The position numbers and the translations under genes were made by a program. The notes below the pieces were generated by a model. It worked only from the letters and a program-made list of their open reading frames with translations, had not been told where the DNA came from and did not search any database. From an uncultured Clostridia bacterium (lineage in GTDB: Bacteria; Bacillota; Clostridia; Christensenellales; Borkfalkiaceae), in contig CAMAJQ010000015.1 of assembly GCA_945835865.1 (NCBI GenBank), positions 1 to 8,696 of the forward strand: a stretch of 8,696 bases of DNA, in the 5' to 3' direction. Every line of letters begins with the position of its first letter. Within the stretch, counting starts at the first letter, position 1. Of this stretch, positions 1 through 6,851 are shown one piece after another.

Positions 1-71
1 CGGACGGGACGGGAAAGGACTTCACCGACGTCCTTTCGGGCAGAAGAAAGAAGGAGAGAATAAAAAAATGA
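1..71 (+). CDS. C-terminal tail of an upstream gene, possibly a DUF512 / PDZ-radical-SAM-like protein (partial)
   Basis: The frame beginning at base 3 is open from the window edge and encodes DGTGKDFTDVLSGRRKKERI followed by two lysines and a TGA at 69-71. This stop overlaps the der start codon as ATGA, the usual geometry of translationally coupled genes, and the der ribosome-binding site lies inside this tail. The codons end mostly in G or C like those of the neighbouring genes, which supports real coding. In Clostridia the gene directly before der is often a DUF512 protein (PDZ plus radical-SAM-related Fe-S protein), and an acidic-aromatic stretch followed by a basic tail would suit such a C-terminus. 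That identity rests on gene order I know from other genomes, not on a motif in these 22 residues. The frame could also be an open reading by chance. Confidence 0.45.
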   Translation, partial: DGTGKDFTDVLSGRRKKERIKK

Positions 72-1387
72 GCAGAAAACCCCTGGTCGCCATCGTCGGC
101 AGACCCAACGTAGGCAAATCGACCTTCTTCAATAAGGTGACGGGGCGCAAGATCTCCATCGTGGAGGATAAACCGGGCGTCACGCGCGACCGCCTTTACG
201 CCGACGCGGAATGGTGCGGAAAGAGTTTCACCCTCATCGACACGGGTGGGATCGAACTCAAATCGTCGGACGAAATGTGGCGGCATATCAAAAAACAGGC
301 GGATATCGCCATCGAAACGGCGGACGTCATCGTCTTTTTCTGCGACGCGAAAACGGGGCTGACCGCCGCCGATTACGACGTCGCCGCCATGCTCCGCCGT
401 TCGGGCAAGCCCATCGTGCTCGCCGTGAACAAACTCGACGTCTATCGGCAGGAGGTCCTTTTCGATTTCTACGAACTCGGGCTCGGCACGCCCGTCGGCA
501 TTTCCTCCGAACAGGCGAAAGGCATCGGAGATCTGCTCGACGAAGTGTGCGCGGGATTCCCGCAGACGGAGGAAGAGGAGGAGAGCGACCGTCTCCGGAT
601 CGCCATCGTGGGCAAGCCCAACGCGGGCAAATCGAGGCTGACCAACGCCCTTCTCGGCTACGACAGGACCATCGTTTCGGACGTCGCCGGAACGACGAGA
701 GACGCGGTGGACACCGATTTCGAGGCGGACGGAAAGAAATATACCATCATCGACACGGCGGGCATCCGCAGAAAGAGATCGGTGGACGAGGACGTGGAGT
801 ATTACAGCGTTCTGCGCGCTTTCGCCGCCATCCGGAGGGCGGACGTCTGTCTGATCGTCATCGACGCGTCCGTCGGCATCACCGAACAGGACGTGAAGAT
901 CGCCGGATACGTGCACGAACAGGGCAAGCCCTCCGTCGTCGTCATGAACAAGTGGGACAAGGTGGAAAAGGACGGCAATACCATATACGAATTCGAGAAA
1001 AAACTCAAGACCGATCTCTCTTTCATGGATTATTTCAGATCGGTATATATCTCGGCGAAGTTCGGACAGCGGGTCAACAAACTCTTCGGGCTTTGCGCCG
1101 AGGTGTTCAAAAACGCGAACAAGCGCATTACGACGGGGACTTTGAATGAGGTCGTCGGCGAGGCGGTCCGCTCCAACGAACCGCCGACGAGAAACGGGCG
1201 CAGGCTGAAACTGTACTACGCCGTGCAGGACGGGGTGTGTCCCCCGACTTTCGTCTTTTTCGTCAACGATTCCGAACTCATGCACTTTTCCTATAAGCGA
1301 TATCTGGAGAACGCCGTCCGCGCGAGTTTCGGTTTCGAGGGGACGCCGATCCGCCTGATCGTCAGACAGAAATCGGAGGAAAAATAA
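68..1387 (+). CDS. der: Ribosome biogenesis GTPase Der (EngA), two tandem G domains
   Basis: Der is an essential cytoplasmic GTPase that binds the 50S subunit during late assembly. The 439 residues match the usual family length. G domain 1 shows the P-loop GRPNVGKS (11-18), the TRD switch (39-41), DTGG (58-61) and NKLD (121-124). An acidic linker (about 167-174) leads to G domain 2 with GKPNAGKS (182-189), TTRD (209-212), DTAG (229-232) and NKWD (294-297). The C-terminal KH-like domain (about 350-439) carries the family signature with PPTFVFFVND, then a YKRYLEN segment and GTPIRLI near the end. The ATG at 68 is supported by AAGGAGA at 51-57, ten bases upstream. The start overlaps the stop of the preceding gene, suggesting an operon. 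A small variation is Ala-186 and Arg-190 in and just after the second P-loop, where Val and Ser are more common. The catalytic Gly, Lys and Ser are kept. The identification is secure. Confidence 0.98.
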   Translation: MSRKPLVAIVGRPNVGKSTFFNKVTGRKISIVEDKPGVTRDRLYADAEWCGKSFTLIDTGGIELKSSDEMWRHIKKQADIAIETADVIVFFCDAKTGLTAADYDVAAMLRRSGKPIVLAVNKLDVYRQEVLFDFYELGLGTPVGISSEQAKGIGDLLDEVCAGFPQTEEEEESDRLRIAIVGKPNAGKSRLTNALLGYDRTIVSDVAGTTRDAVDTDFEADGKKYTIIDTAGIRRKRSVDEDVEYYSVLRAFAAIRRADVCLIVIDASVGITEQDVKIAGYVHEQGKPSVVVMNKWDKVEKDGNTIYEFEKKLKTDLSFMDYFRSVYISAKFGQRVNKLFGLCAEVFKNANKRITTGTLNEVVGEAVRSNEPPTRNGRRLKLYYAVQDGVCPPTFVFFVNDSELMHFSYKRYLENAVRASFGFEGTPIRLIVRQKSEEK

Positions 1388-1394
1388 ACGGGTA

Positions 1395-1415
1395 AAACGG
1401 CGCGATAAGCCGTTT
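1395..1415 (+). repeat. Small inverted repeat between der and the FmdB-like gene
   Basis: AAACGGC (1395-1401) and GCCGTTT (1409-1415) form a perfect 7-bp stem with a 7-base loop, eight bases after the der stop. Only three T's end the stem and AACGTG follows, so it lacks the T-tract of a good intrinsic terminator. It may be a weak attenuator or 3'-end stabilising hairpin, or chance. Confidence 0.35.
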
Positions 1416-1437
1416 AACGTGCGTATCGGAGAGAATA

Positions 1438-1635
1438 ATGGCTGTTTTCGAATATAAGTGCGACGCCTGCGGAAAGGTGTTCGACGAATACGTGAGACGC
1501 TCGGACGACGAGGTGCTTTGCCCCGTTTGCGGCAAGAAGGCGAGGAAAAATCTGAGCGGAAAAATGTGGACGGCGACGGGCAGGACCTGCGGAAATTGTA
1601 CGGGCGACTGCAAGACGTGCGGAGGCTGTCACTGA
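1438..1635 (+). CDS. FmdB-family (CxxC_CXXC_SSSS) small zinc ribbon protein with Cys-rich tail
   Basis: This 65-residue protein begins MAVFEYKCDACG, the hallmark of FmdB-type putative regulatory zinc ribbons. Cys-8/Cys-11 and Cys-28/Cys-31 should bind one zinc ion. After residue 48 the tail holds five more cysteines (51, 54, 58, 61, 64) and a final His, in the order CxxCxxxCxxCxxCH. This could hold a second metal or form disulphides. The start at 1438 is preceded by GGAGAG at 1428-1433 with good spacing. FmdB was named as a putative regulator near formamidase genes, but the molecular role of the family is not established, and nothing here links it to formamide metabolism. It follows der by 50 bases on the same strand, so it could share the transcript. 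Similar short proteins with a Cys-rich end occur in Clostridia, so the tail is probably a normal subfamily trait. Confidence 0.88.
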   Translation: MAVFEYKCDACGKVFDEYVRRSDDEVLCPVCGKKARKNLSGKMWTATGRTCGNCTGDCKTCGGCH

Positions 1636-1636
1636 T

Positions 1637-1680
1637 TTCCTCTTCCGCCCGATCGTCCGCGAGACGGGGCGGAAGAGGAA
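1637..1680 (+). repeat. Long perfect stem-loop after the FmdB-like gene
   Basis: Bases 1637-1650 (TTCCTCTTCCGCCC) pair without mismatch with 1667-1680 to make a 14-bp stem, starting two bases after the stop codon. The 16-base loop contains a further 4-bp stem, CGTC (1654-1657) with GACG (1663-1666). The sequence after the stem is GTTCGCCCCC rather than a T-tract, and none follows on the opposite strand, so it is not a standard intrinsic terminator. It could protect the 3' end of the upstream mRNA, pause transcription, or act in a leader of the next gene. The pairing is seen directly; the function is inferred. Confidence 0.7.
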
Positions 1681-1683
1681 GTT

Positions 1684-1752
1684 CGCCCCCTGCGGGGAGG
1701 GCGGAAACGGGAAAAAGACTTTCCTTCGGAAAGGGCGGTTGAAAGAAACCGC
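1684..1752 (+). other. Three further small hairpins in the leader of the anchored-protein gene
   Basis: Three short inverted repeats follow in series. CGCCC (1684-1688) pairs with GGGCG (1699-1703). CTTTCC (1719-1724) pairs with GGAAAG (1728-1733). GCGGTT (1735-1740) pairs with AACCGC (1747-1752). The 8-mer GGGCGGAA at 1699-1706 copies the 3' arm segment at 1667-1674, so the upstream arm TTCCGCCC (1643-1650) could in principle pair with either. I see no known riboswitch core and no clear sigma-A promoter in this stretch. It may be a structured leader, or simply GC-rich DNA that folds easily. Confidence 0.4.
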
Positions 1753-1771
1753 TTCCGGAGCGGGAGAAAAC

Positions 1772-1778
1772 GAGGGGG
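1772..1778 (+). promoter_or_regulatory. Ribosome-binding site fixing the start of the anchored-protein gene
   Basis: GAGGGGG sits five bases before the ATG at 1784. An in-frame TTG at 1739 would add 15 residues (a hydrophilic stretch before the hydrophobic anchor) but lacks a comparable site and lies inside a hairpin arm. The ATG also places positive residues directly before the membrane segment, as expected for an export signal. Confidence 0.7.
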
Positions 1779-1783
1779 AAAAG

Positions 1784-3334
1784 ATGAAACGGTTCCGGAT
1801 TGCCGCCGCGCTGTCGGTATGCCTTGCGGTCAGTCTTGCGCTCTGTGCGGGCGTATGGTTTTTACGGCAAAAAGGGAAGGATCCCGCGGGGCTCTCTTCT
1901 GCGGGAGAGAGCGTGATTTCCGCGGGCGAAAGCGTGATCGGCTCTTCGGAGAGGGATTCCGGAGAGTCCGGCGACGGACAGAGCGGGACGGAAGAGGGGA
2001 CGGAAAGCGGAGAGAGCGTTCCCCTTCCCGACGAGACGGCTCCCGTGCTGACGGTTTCGTGGGCGGGGGAGAATCGTATTGCCGCCCGACCGGGCGAGGA
2101 GACCGTTCTGCCCGAGGTCCGCGCCTTCGACGAAAGAGACGGGGACCTGACCGACTCGGTCGAGACGACCGTTTCGCCGGCAGGGTACGCCCGCGTGGCG
2201 GACGGATTTTTTTATTCCCGCGCGCTCGGGACGTACGAGATCGTCTTCCGCGTGGCAGACGGAGGGGGCAACGAGGCGTGCGAATCGCTTATCGTCGAAG
2301 TCTCGTCGGAGGAATACGCCGAGACGGAGGACGTGACGGGCGAGAACGACCCGAACGCCATCGCCCTTGCGGAAAAGGGGCGGCGGGCAGTTTTCCGGGA
2401 AAATTTCGGGAAGGGAGGAGACAGTCCTCTGCTTCCGCCCGAGGGGCTTGCCGGGCATTTTTCGCTGGAGGCGGGAGATCGTTCTTTGTCCGGTAATTCT
2501 CTCGTCGCCGATTATGCGGCGTGCGTCGGAAAGGAAAACGAATTCAACGCGACTTCTCTCCCCGTCCGTTCGGGAGTGTGGGAGATCTCCTTCGACGTCA
2601 GGCTGTGCGGAGGGATACCCTTTCCCGATTTTACCGTCGGGTTCCGCAAGGGAGAGGATCGTCTGTACGACCGGAAGTTCAGCCTTGCCGAAATGAGGGA
2701 AGGGGAAGTCAGACGGATCGTTTACGAAGGGCAGTTCGATTTTGAAGAGCCGGGCTGGCAATTCCGCTTTTTTAAAGAATACAGGGACGGAGACGCCGTG
2801 CTCGCTTTCGACAATTTTACGTTTTCCTACGTGAACGTCGTCAGAAAAGAAACCGTCCCGGACGCCGACGCGCTGACGAAAGGATTTACCTTCGACTGGA
2901 CGGATTTCTATACGCCCGTCGGCTCGGCGACGCCCTTGCTGACGGAAGATATCCCCGACGGGGAGGCTCTCGGCGCGATCCGCGGGGCAACCGAAGGGTT
3001 CGGATCGTCGGTCATGCGGCTGAAGGGGAGCGGCGGATACGAAATCGCCGCCCTGTCGGCGGAGAAGGTCCCCTGTCTCTATCGGGCGGGAACGCGCTGT
3101 CGGATCGAGATCCGCTATTACGCGGCGAAGACTTCGACCGATTATCTGATCGCGCTGAACGGAACGCCCGAAAACCGTATTCTGAAAGAAGGATTGTTCG
3201 GGAAGGGGCTGCATCTGCTGACGGCGGAATTTTCCCTTTCGGAGGAAGACGACGGGCTGACCTTCTTTTTCCTGACGGACGCCGACGTGTATCTCGGCAA
3301 TTTTACCGTCCTTCTTCTCCCGTCCGGGGAATAG
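1784..3334 (+). CDS. Membrane-anchored extracytoplasmic protein with Ig-like (DUF5011-type) domain and two beta-rich segments; function unknown
   Basis: The 516-residue product starts MKRFRI and continues into a hydrophobic segment (about 6-27), a signal anchor or signal peptide. Cysteines in it lack a proper lipobox, so a lipoprotein is unlikely. A disordered Ser/Gly/Glu linker (about 29-83) follows, with a tandem SAGESVI repeat. Residues 84-173 look like a bacterial Ig-like domain of the DUF5011/HYR kind: it begins ETAPVLTV, has DGDLTDSV at 119-126, and ends with a GTYEIVFRVAD strand and a closing IVEV. Two beta-rich segments follow (about 203-352 and 366-512). Both begin with an F-rich strand and end in a similar strand, DNFTFSYVNV and GNFTVLLL, which recalls jelly-roll carbohydrate-binding modules; that is only a guess from pattern. 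No catalytic motif is visible. The protein probably sits outside the membrane and binds a glycan or wall component. The gene runs toward addA and ends before a shared terminator. Confidence 0.8.
   Translation: MKRFRIAAALSVCLAVSLALCAGVWFLRQKGKDPAGLSSAGESVISAGESVIGSSERDSGESGDGQSGTEEGTESGESVPLPDETAPVLTVSWAGENRIAARPGEETVLPEVRAFDERDGDLTDSVETTVSPAGYARVADGFFYSRALGTYEIVFRVADGGGNEACESLIVEVSSEEYAETEDVTGENDPNAIALAEKGRRAVFRENFGKGGDSPLLPPEGLAGHFSLEAGDRSLSGNSLVADYAACVGKENEFNATSLPVRSGVWEISFDVRLCGGIPFPDFTVGFRKGEDRLYDRKFSLAEMREGEVRRIVYEGQFDFEEPGWQFRFFKEYRDGDAVLAFDNFTFSYVNVVRKETVPDADALTKGFTFDWTDFYTPVGSATPLLTEDIPDGEALGAIRGATEGFGSSVMRLKGSGGYEIAALSAEKVPCLYRAGTRCRIEIRYYAAKTSTDYLIALNGTPENRILKEGLFGKGLHLLTAEFSLSEEDDGLTFFFLTDADVYLGNFTVLLLPSGE
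1898..1939 (+). repeat. Two-copy 21-base tandem repeat in the linker coding region
   Basis: Two adjacent 21-base units each encode SAGESVI in the linker of the anchored protein. The codons differ at several third positions (for example GGA GAG versus GGC GAA), so the duplication is either old or kept at the protein level. It lengthens the flexible spacer between membrane and Ig-like domain. Confidence 0.65.
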
Positions 3335-3364
3335 GAAAGACCGTGCGGGCGGAAAACGCGATAG

Positions 3365-3445
3365 AAAAAATACGGCGCGGGGCCGAACGGATATGCAAAC
3401 GGAGGGTTTTCAAGGTTGCATATCGCGGGGCTCCGCGTCGTTTTT
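3365..3445 (+). terminator. Intrinsic terminator between convergent genes, probably bidirectional
   Basis: On the + strand transcript, 3373-3384 (CGGCGCGGGGCC) pairs with 3429-3440 as a 12-bp stem with two G-U pairs. An inner 8-bp stem joins ATATGCAA (3391-3398) with TTGCATAT (3416-3423). TTTTT follows at 3441-3445. On the other side lies AAAAAA at 3365-3370, which reads as TTTTTT for the - strand transcript coming from addA. On that strand the two wobble pairs become A-C mismatches, so the hairpin is weaker there. A local alternative stem, CGCGG (3424-3428) with CCGCG (3433-3437), is also available next to the + strand T-tract. The position between two genes that run toward each other fits a shared terminator. 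Confidence 0.72.
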
Positions 3446-3470
3446 AAATTCTTTTTCGGGAGTTTGTCAA

Positions 3471-6400
3471 TCAGGGGACGGGGATGAGACGGGAAGTCTT
3501 CAGGTTGAGCAGATAGCACTCGACGTCGACTGCGCCCGTCGCCCGGATGAGCGCTTTGCGGTAGAGGTCGAGTTGCAGACGGTAAGTCTTCAGCAGATTT
3601 TCGTCCGTCCGCGAAGAGTATTTGTAGTCGACGACGATCGCTTTTCCGTCTTCCGACAGGGCGAGCAGATCGACGATCCCCTGCACGAGAACGGGCTCTT
3701 CCGATTCCGATCCTTCCACCGCCTCTCCTGCGGGGAGAGGAACGACGAAGGGGTGTTCGCGATAGAGTTTCATGCCCGCAAGCGTATCGAAAAGGGGACA
3801 GCGGACGAGGGTGGAGAGGAGTTTCCGATCGAGCAGCCCTGCCTGTTCCTCGGAGAGCAGCCCTTCGGAAAGTTGGCGTATCAGTTCTTTATCGACGTCT
3901 TTTTCGATAAAGTCCCAGTGTTGGAGAAAAGCGTGGCAGGCAATACCGGTTTCCTTTTTAAAGGGGGAGGACGGGGAGAATACTTCGTTTTCCCAAAGAT
4001 CCGTCGTCGGGGAAGCGCGGCGGTTTTCGTCCGAAACGATGGCGGTGACGGCGCGCTTGACGGGGAGTTCCGTTTCCTTTTCGTAAGGGTAGCGGAAGAG
4101 GAGGTTTTCCGCGATCCTCTCCGTCAGGGAAGGTCTTCCTTCTCCGACCTGCATTTTTCTCGGCTCCGTCTTCCGCTCGCAGACGAGTTCTCCTTCCTCG
4201 TACGTCCTCACCGGCATATCGCCGAGGCTGAGAAAATCGGAATAAGAAGAGGCGTAGAGCAGGGAGAGGAAATTGTGTTCGGCGCGCACGTCTCCCGTCG
4301 TCACGAGGTGGAGCCTTGCCTGCGCCCTCGTCATGGCGACGTAAAATATGCGGGCTTCCTCGCGGATGACGTTGAGTTTCGCAAGTTCGCCGAAGAGAGT
4401 GCGCTTGATCGTGTCCCCGACCGTCATGGTCTTTTCGTCATAGTATTTTACGGCGACGCCGAGGGTACGGTCGGTGAGGATCTCCTTTTTTCCGTCGTCG
4501 AAATTGAAGCGCTTGGAAAGCCCGGAGACGATGACGACGGGGAATTCCAATCCCTTGGAAGCGTGGATGCTCATGACCTTTACCGTGTCGTCCCCGGAGA
4601 TCTCGGAAAGGGAGACGTCGGACAGGGAGTGTTCGAGACTTTCGAGAAAACGGTCGACGGACAGTCTTTTTCCCCCCGGAGACGCCTGGGCGATAAACCG
4701 TTCGACGCGCGCCGTGCGGAGTCTGCCGAGAGGCATCGCCGCAATTTCCACGTCCAGACCCGTTTCGCGGAGCAGGCGCGAGAGGATCTCGCCCGCGCCC
4801 GTGAATTCGGCGAGCAGGCGGATCCTGGCAAAATAGCGCCGGAAGGCAACGAGTTTTCCTTTCAGCGGTTCCTCTCCCTTTTCGGCGTAGAGGTCGACGC
4901 ATTCGCGGAAGGAGAGTCTGGACGCGCTTTTTTCCGAAAAACGCCTGATTTCGGCGAGTTCTTCCTCGGTCACTTTGCCGATCGCGCTCCGCAGAACGGC
5001 GGCGAGGGGAACGTCGTCGGCGTAATAGGAGACGAGGCGGAGGGCGGAGAGCAGAATACGGATTTCCGGGTAGTCCCCGACCGAGTTTTTCGCCTCCGAG
5101 GAGACGGGAATCCCGAGTTTCATCAACTGCTTGACGACGGAGAGAGTATATCCGGCGGAGGTCCTCGTCAGAACGGCGATATCCCCGTAACCGACGCGGC
5201 GCTCTTTGCCCGTCTTCAGGTCGAAGAAGGTTTTTCCGATCTCTTCCTCGATGATTTTACCGATCAGCACCCCTTCGGCAAGGTCTTCCTCTTCCGCGTC
5301 GAGGTCGAGCAGAGGATCGTAGACGCCGACCGGAGACGCCCCTTCCTTCTTCTCTTTGCGGAGAACGTGCAGGGTCGCCTCGCCGTAGCCTTCGGGATAA
5401 AGCCCGCCCCGCAGCATGCGGTTGGAAGCGTAATCCACCCCGCCGAAGTCGGCGGTGATGACGGAAGAAAACACGTTGTTCACGGCGGAGAGAACGCCGT
5501 CCGAAGAGCGGAAATTGCAGTCGAGAGAGATCGCCGTTCCTCCCCCGTCTGCATTTTTGAGATAGTCCGAAAATTTTACGGCGAAAATATCGGGGGTGCA
5601 TCCGCGGAAGGCGTAGATGGATTGCTTGACGTCCCCCACCATGAAGAGGTTGTCCCGCGCGATGAGATTGAGGATGGCTTCCTGTACGCCGTTCACGTCC
5701 TGATATTCGTCAGCGAAAATATAATCGTATTTTTCGGAAACCGTCTTCCGTACCTCCTCGTGCTCGCTGAGCAGGCGGAAGGCGAAGTGTTCCAGGTCGG
5801 CGAAATCGAGTTTTTCCTCTTCCGCTTTGACCGCGGCGTAACTTTCGAGAAAGCGGGTGCACAGGCGGCAGAGCCGACGGGTAGTCTCTTCCGCCGAGGC
5901 GTAACGGGCGCGGTCTTCCTCCTCCGTACGCTCGGTTGCCTGCAAGGATATCTCGGCGTATAAGTCTTTTATACGGTCTTTCGTTTCCTTAACTCTCTCT
6001 TTCAGAGCAAGGACTGCCTCGTCGTCGCTTCTCACGGAAGGCGTTCTGTCCAAAGGGGAAGCGGCAATCGCGCGCTTTCGCGGGGTGTCCGCCTGAAGGA
6101 CGGTTTGCAGAGAGATCTCGACGAGGGAGAGGTGAGCGGAGAGTTTCGTCAGGCCGAGTTCGTCGCTTTCCGTCCGCAACGCCGTGGTCTCCGCGAGAAG
6201 GGCCTTGAGGCGCAGGGCGCGGACGTCGTTGAGCAGGGAGACCGCGCGGTCGTAATCGCAGAGATTTTCCGCGTTGAGAAATGCCTCGGGATCCTTTTCG
6301 GAAACGGCGAAACGGTAGAGGGAAAGAACGTGTTCTTTCAGCGCGGCGTCTCCCCGGTTGCGGCGGAAGAGGCGGACGAGACTGAGGAAATCTTCGTCCT

Positions 6401-6851
6401 TCCGTTCGTACAGGGACTGGAACAACCGGTCGATCGCTTTGCTTTGCAGTTCCTTGGCTTCGCTCTCGTCGGCGATGGCGAAGAGGGGGTCGACGTTTGC
6501 CGCGTAAAAATACGTGCGCAGGAGATTGGCGCAGAAACTGTGAAAGGTGGAGATATCCGCCGTCGGGATCTCGGACAGGGTCTTGCGGAAGCGCTCGGCA
6601 TCCCCCCCTCCGTTGATCTCGGCGACGACCGCCTTGACGAGTTTTTCTTTCATTTCCTCGGCGGCGAGTCTGGTGTAGGTGACGGCGAGAATGGAGTCGG
6701 CGTCCGCTTTTCCCTCGAGGATGAGACGGATGACCCTTTCGATCATGACGAAGGTCTTTCCGCTCCCCGCCGACGCGGAAACGAGGACGTTGCCTCCGTC
6801 GTGCAGGACGGCGCGGCGTTGGGTTTCGGTCAGTTCAGCGTACGTTTTCAT
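3471..6851 (-). CDS. addA: ATP-dependent helicase/nuclease subunit A (AddA)
   Basis: AddA is the active helicase and one of the two nucleases of AddAB, which resects double-strand breaks and prepares 3' ends for RecA. The 1126 residues are near the family's usual size of about 1,200. UvrD-type motifs are all present: Walker A AGSGKT (28-33), motif Ia TYTRLAAEEM (from 58), motif II DEYQD (381-385), motif III VGDVKQSIYAFRG (405-417), motif IV LDCNFRS (443-449), motif V IHASKGLEFPVV (762-773) and motif VI FYVAMTRAQ (836-844). The C-terminal RecB-like nuclease shows His-973, Asp-1061 in GIVD, Asp-1075 and Lys-1077 in VDYK, and Gln-1093. I place the start at 6851 because AAGGAGG lies six bases before it; the earlier in-frame ATG at 6869 lies upstream of that site. 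The gene overlaps the end of addB by 17 bases. A long open frame on the opposite strand is a composition shadow. Confidence 0.97.
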   Translation of the reverse strand: MKTYAELTETQRRAVLHDGGNVLVSASAGSGKTFVMIERVIRLILEGKADADSILAVTYTRLAAEEMKEKLVKAVVAEINGGGDAERFRKTLSEIPTADISTFHSFCANLLRTYFYAANVDPLFAIADESEAKELQSKAIDRLFQSLYERKDEDFLSLVRLFRRNRGDAALKEHVLSLYRFAVSEKDPEAFLNAENLCDYDRAVSLLNDVRALRLKALLAETTALRTESDELGLTKLSAHLSLVEISLQTVLQADTPRKRAIAASPLDRTPSVRSDDEAVLALKERVKETKDRIKDLYAEISLQATERTEEEDRARYASAEETTRRLCRLCTRFLESYAAVKAEEEKLDFADLEHFAFRLLSEHEEVRKTVSEKYDYIFADEYQDVNGVQEAILNLIARDNLFMVGDVKQSIYAFRGCTPDIFAVKFSDYLKNADGGGTAISLDCNFRSSDGVLSAVNNVFSSVITADFGGVDYASNRMLRGGLYPEGYGEATLHVLRKEKKEGASPVGVYDPLLDLDAEEEDLAEGVLIGKIIEEEIGKTFFDLKTGKERRVGYGDIAVLTRTSAGYTLSVVKQLMKLGIPVSSEAKNSVGDYPEIRILLSALRLVSYYADDVPLAAVLRSAIGKVTEEELAEIRRFSEKSASRLSFRECVDLYAEKGEEPLKGKLVAFRRYFARIRLLAEFTGAGEILSRLLRETGLDVEIAAMPLGRLRTARVERFIAQASPGGKRLSVDRFLESLEHSLSDVSLSEISGDDTVKVMSIHASKGLEFPVVIVSGLSKRFNFDDGKKEILTDRTLGVAVKYYDEKTMTVGDTIKRTLFGELAKLNVIREEARIFYVAMTRAQARLHLVTTGDVRAEHNFLSLLYASSYSDFLSLGDMPVRTYEEGELVCERKTEPRKMQVGEGRPSLTERIAENLLFRYPYEKETELPVKRAVTAIVSDENRRASPTTDLWENEVFSPSSPFKKETGIACHAFLQHWDFIEKDVDKELIRQLSEGLLSEEQAGLLDRKLLSTLVRCPLFDTLAGMKLYREHPFVVPLPAGEAVEGSESEEPVLVQGIVDLLALSEDGKAIVVDYKYSSRTDENLLKTYRLQLDLYRKALIRATGAVDVECYLLNLKTSRLIPVP

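Noticed and set aside
211..1149. A 312-codon open frame inside der in another + strand frame
   Set aside because: The product is dominated by Arg, Gly and His, as expected from an out-of-frame reading of GC-rich DNA, and the der frame is unmistakable.
1395..1415. The 7-bp hairpin after der as a true terminator
   Set aside because: It has only three T's and no extended T-tract, and the next gene follows closely on the same strand.
1862..3214. A 450-codon open frame on the - strand opposite the anchored-protein gene
   Set aside because: The + strand frame has a good ribosome-binding site, an N-terminal membrane segment and an Ig-like domain. The - strand frame is Arg/Pro-rich with no domain signature, typical of an antisense shadow.
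3443..3470. Promoter-like TTGACA (3470-3465, - strand), 16 bases, TTTAAA (3448-3443) just after the addA stop
   Set aside because: A transcript from it would begin inside the terminator hairpin and end at the next T-tract. The -10 match is poor and overlaps the A/T-rich tract of the terminator, so it is probably fortuitous.
3393..5963. An 856-codon open frame on the + strand opposite addA
   Set aside because: It is a mirror of a GC-rich, codon-biased gene. The - strand frame carries every AddA helicase and nuclease motif, while this one shows no recognisable domain, begins inside the terminator hairpin and has no good ribosome-binding site.
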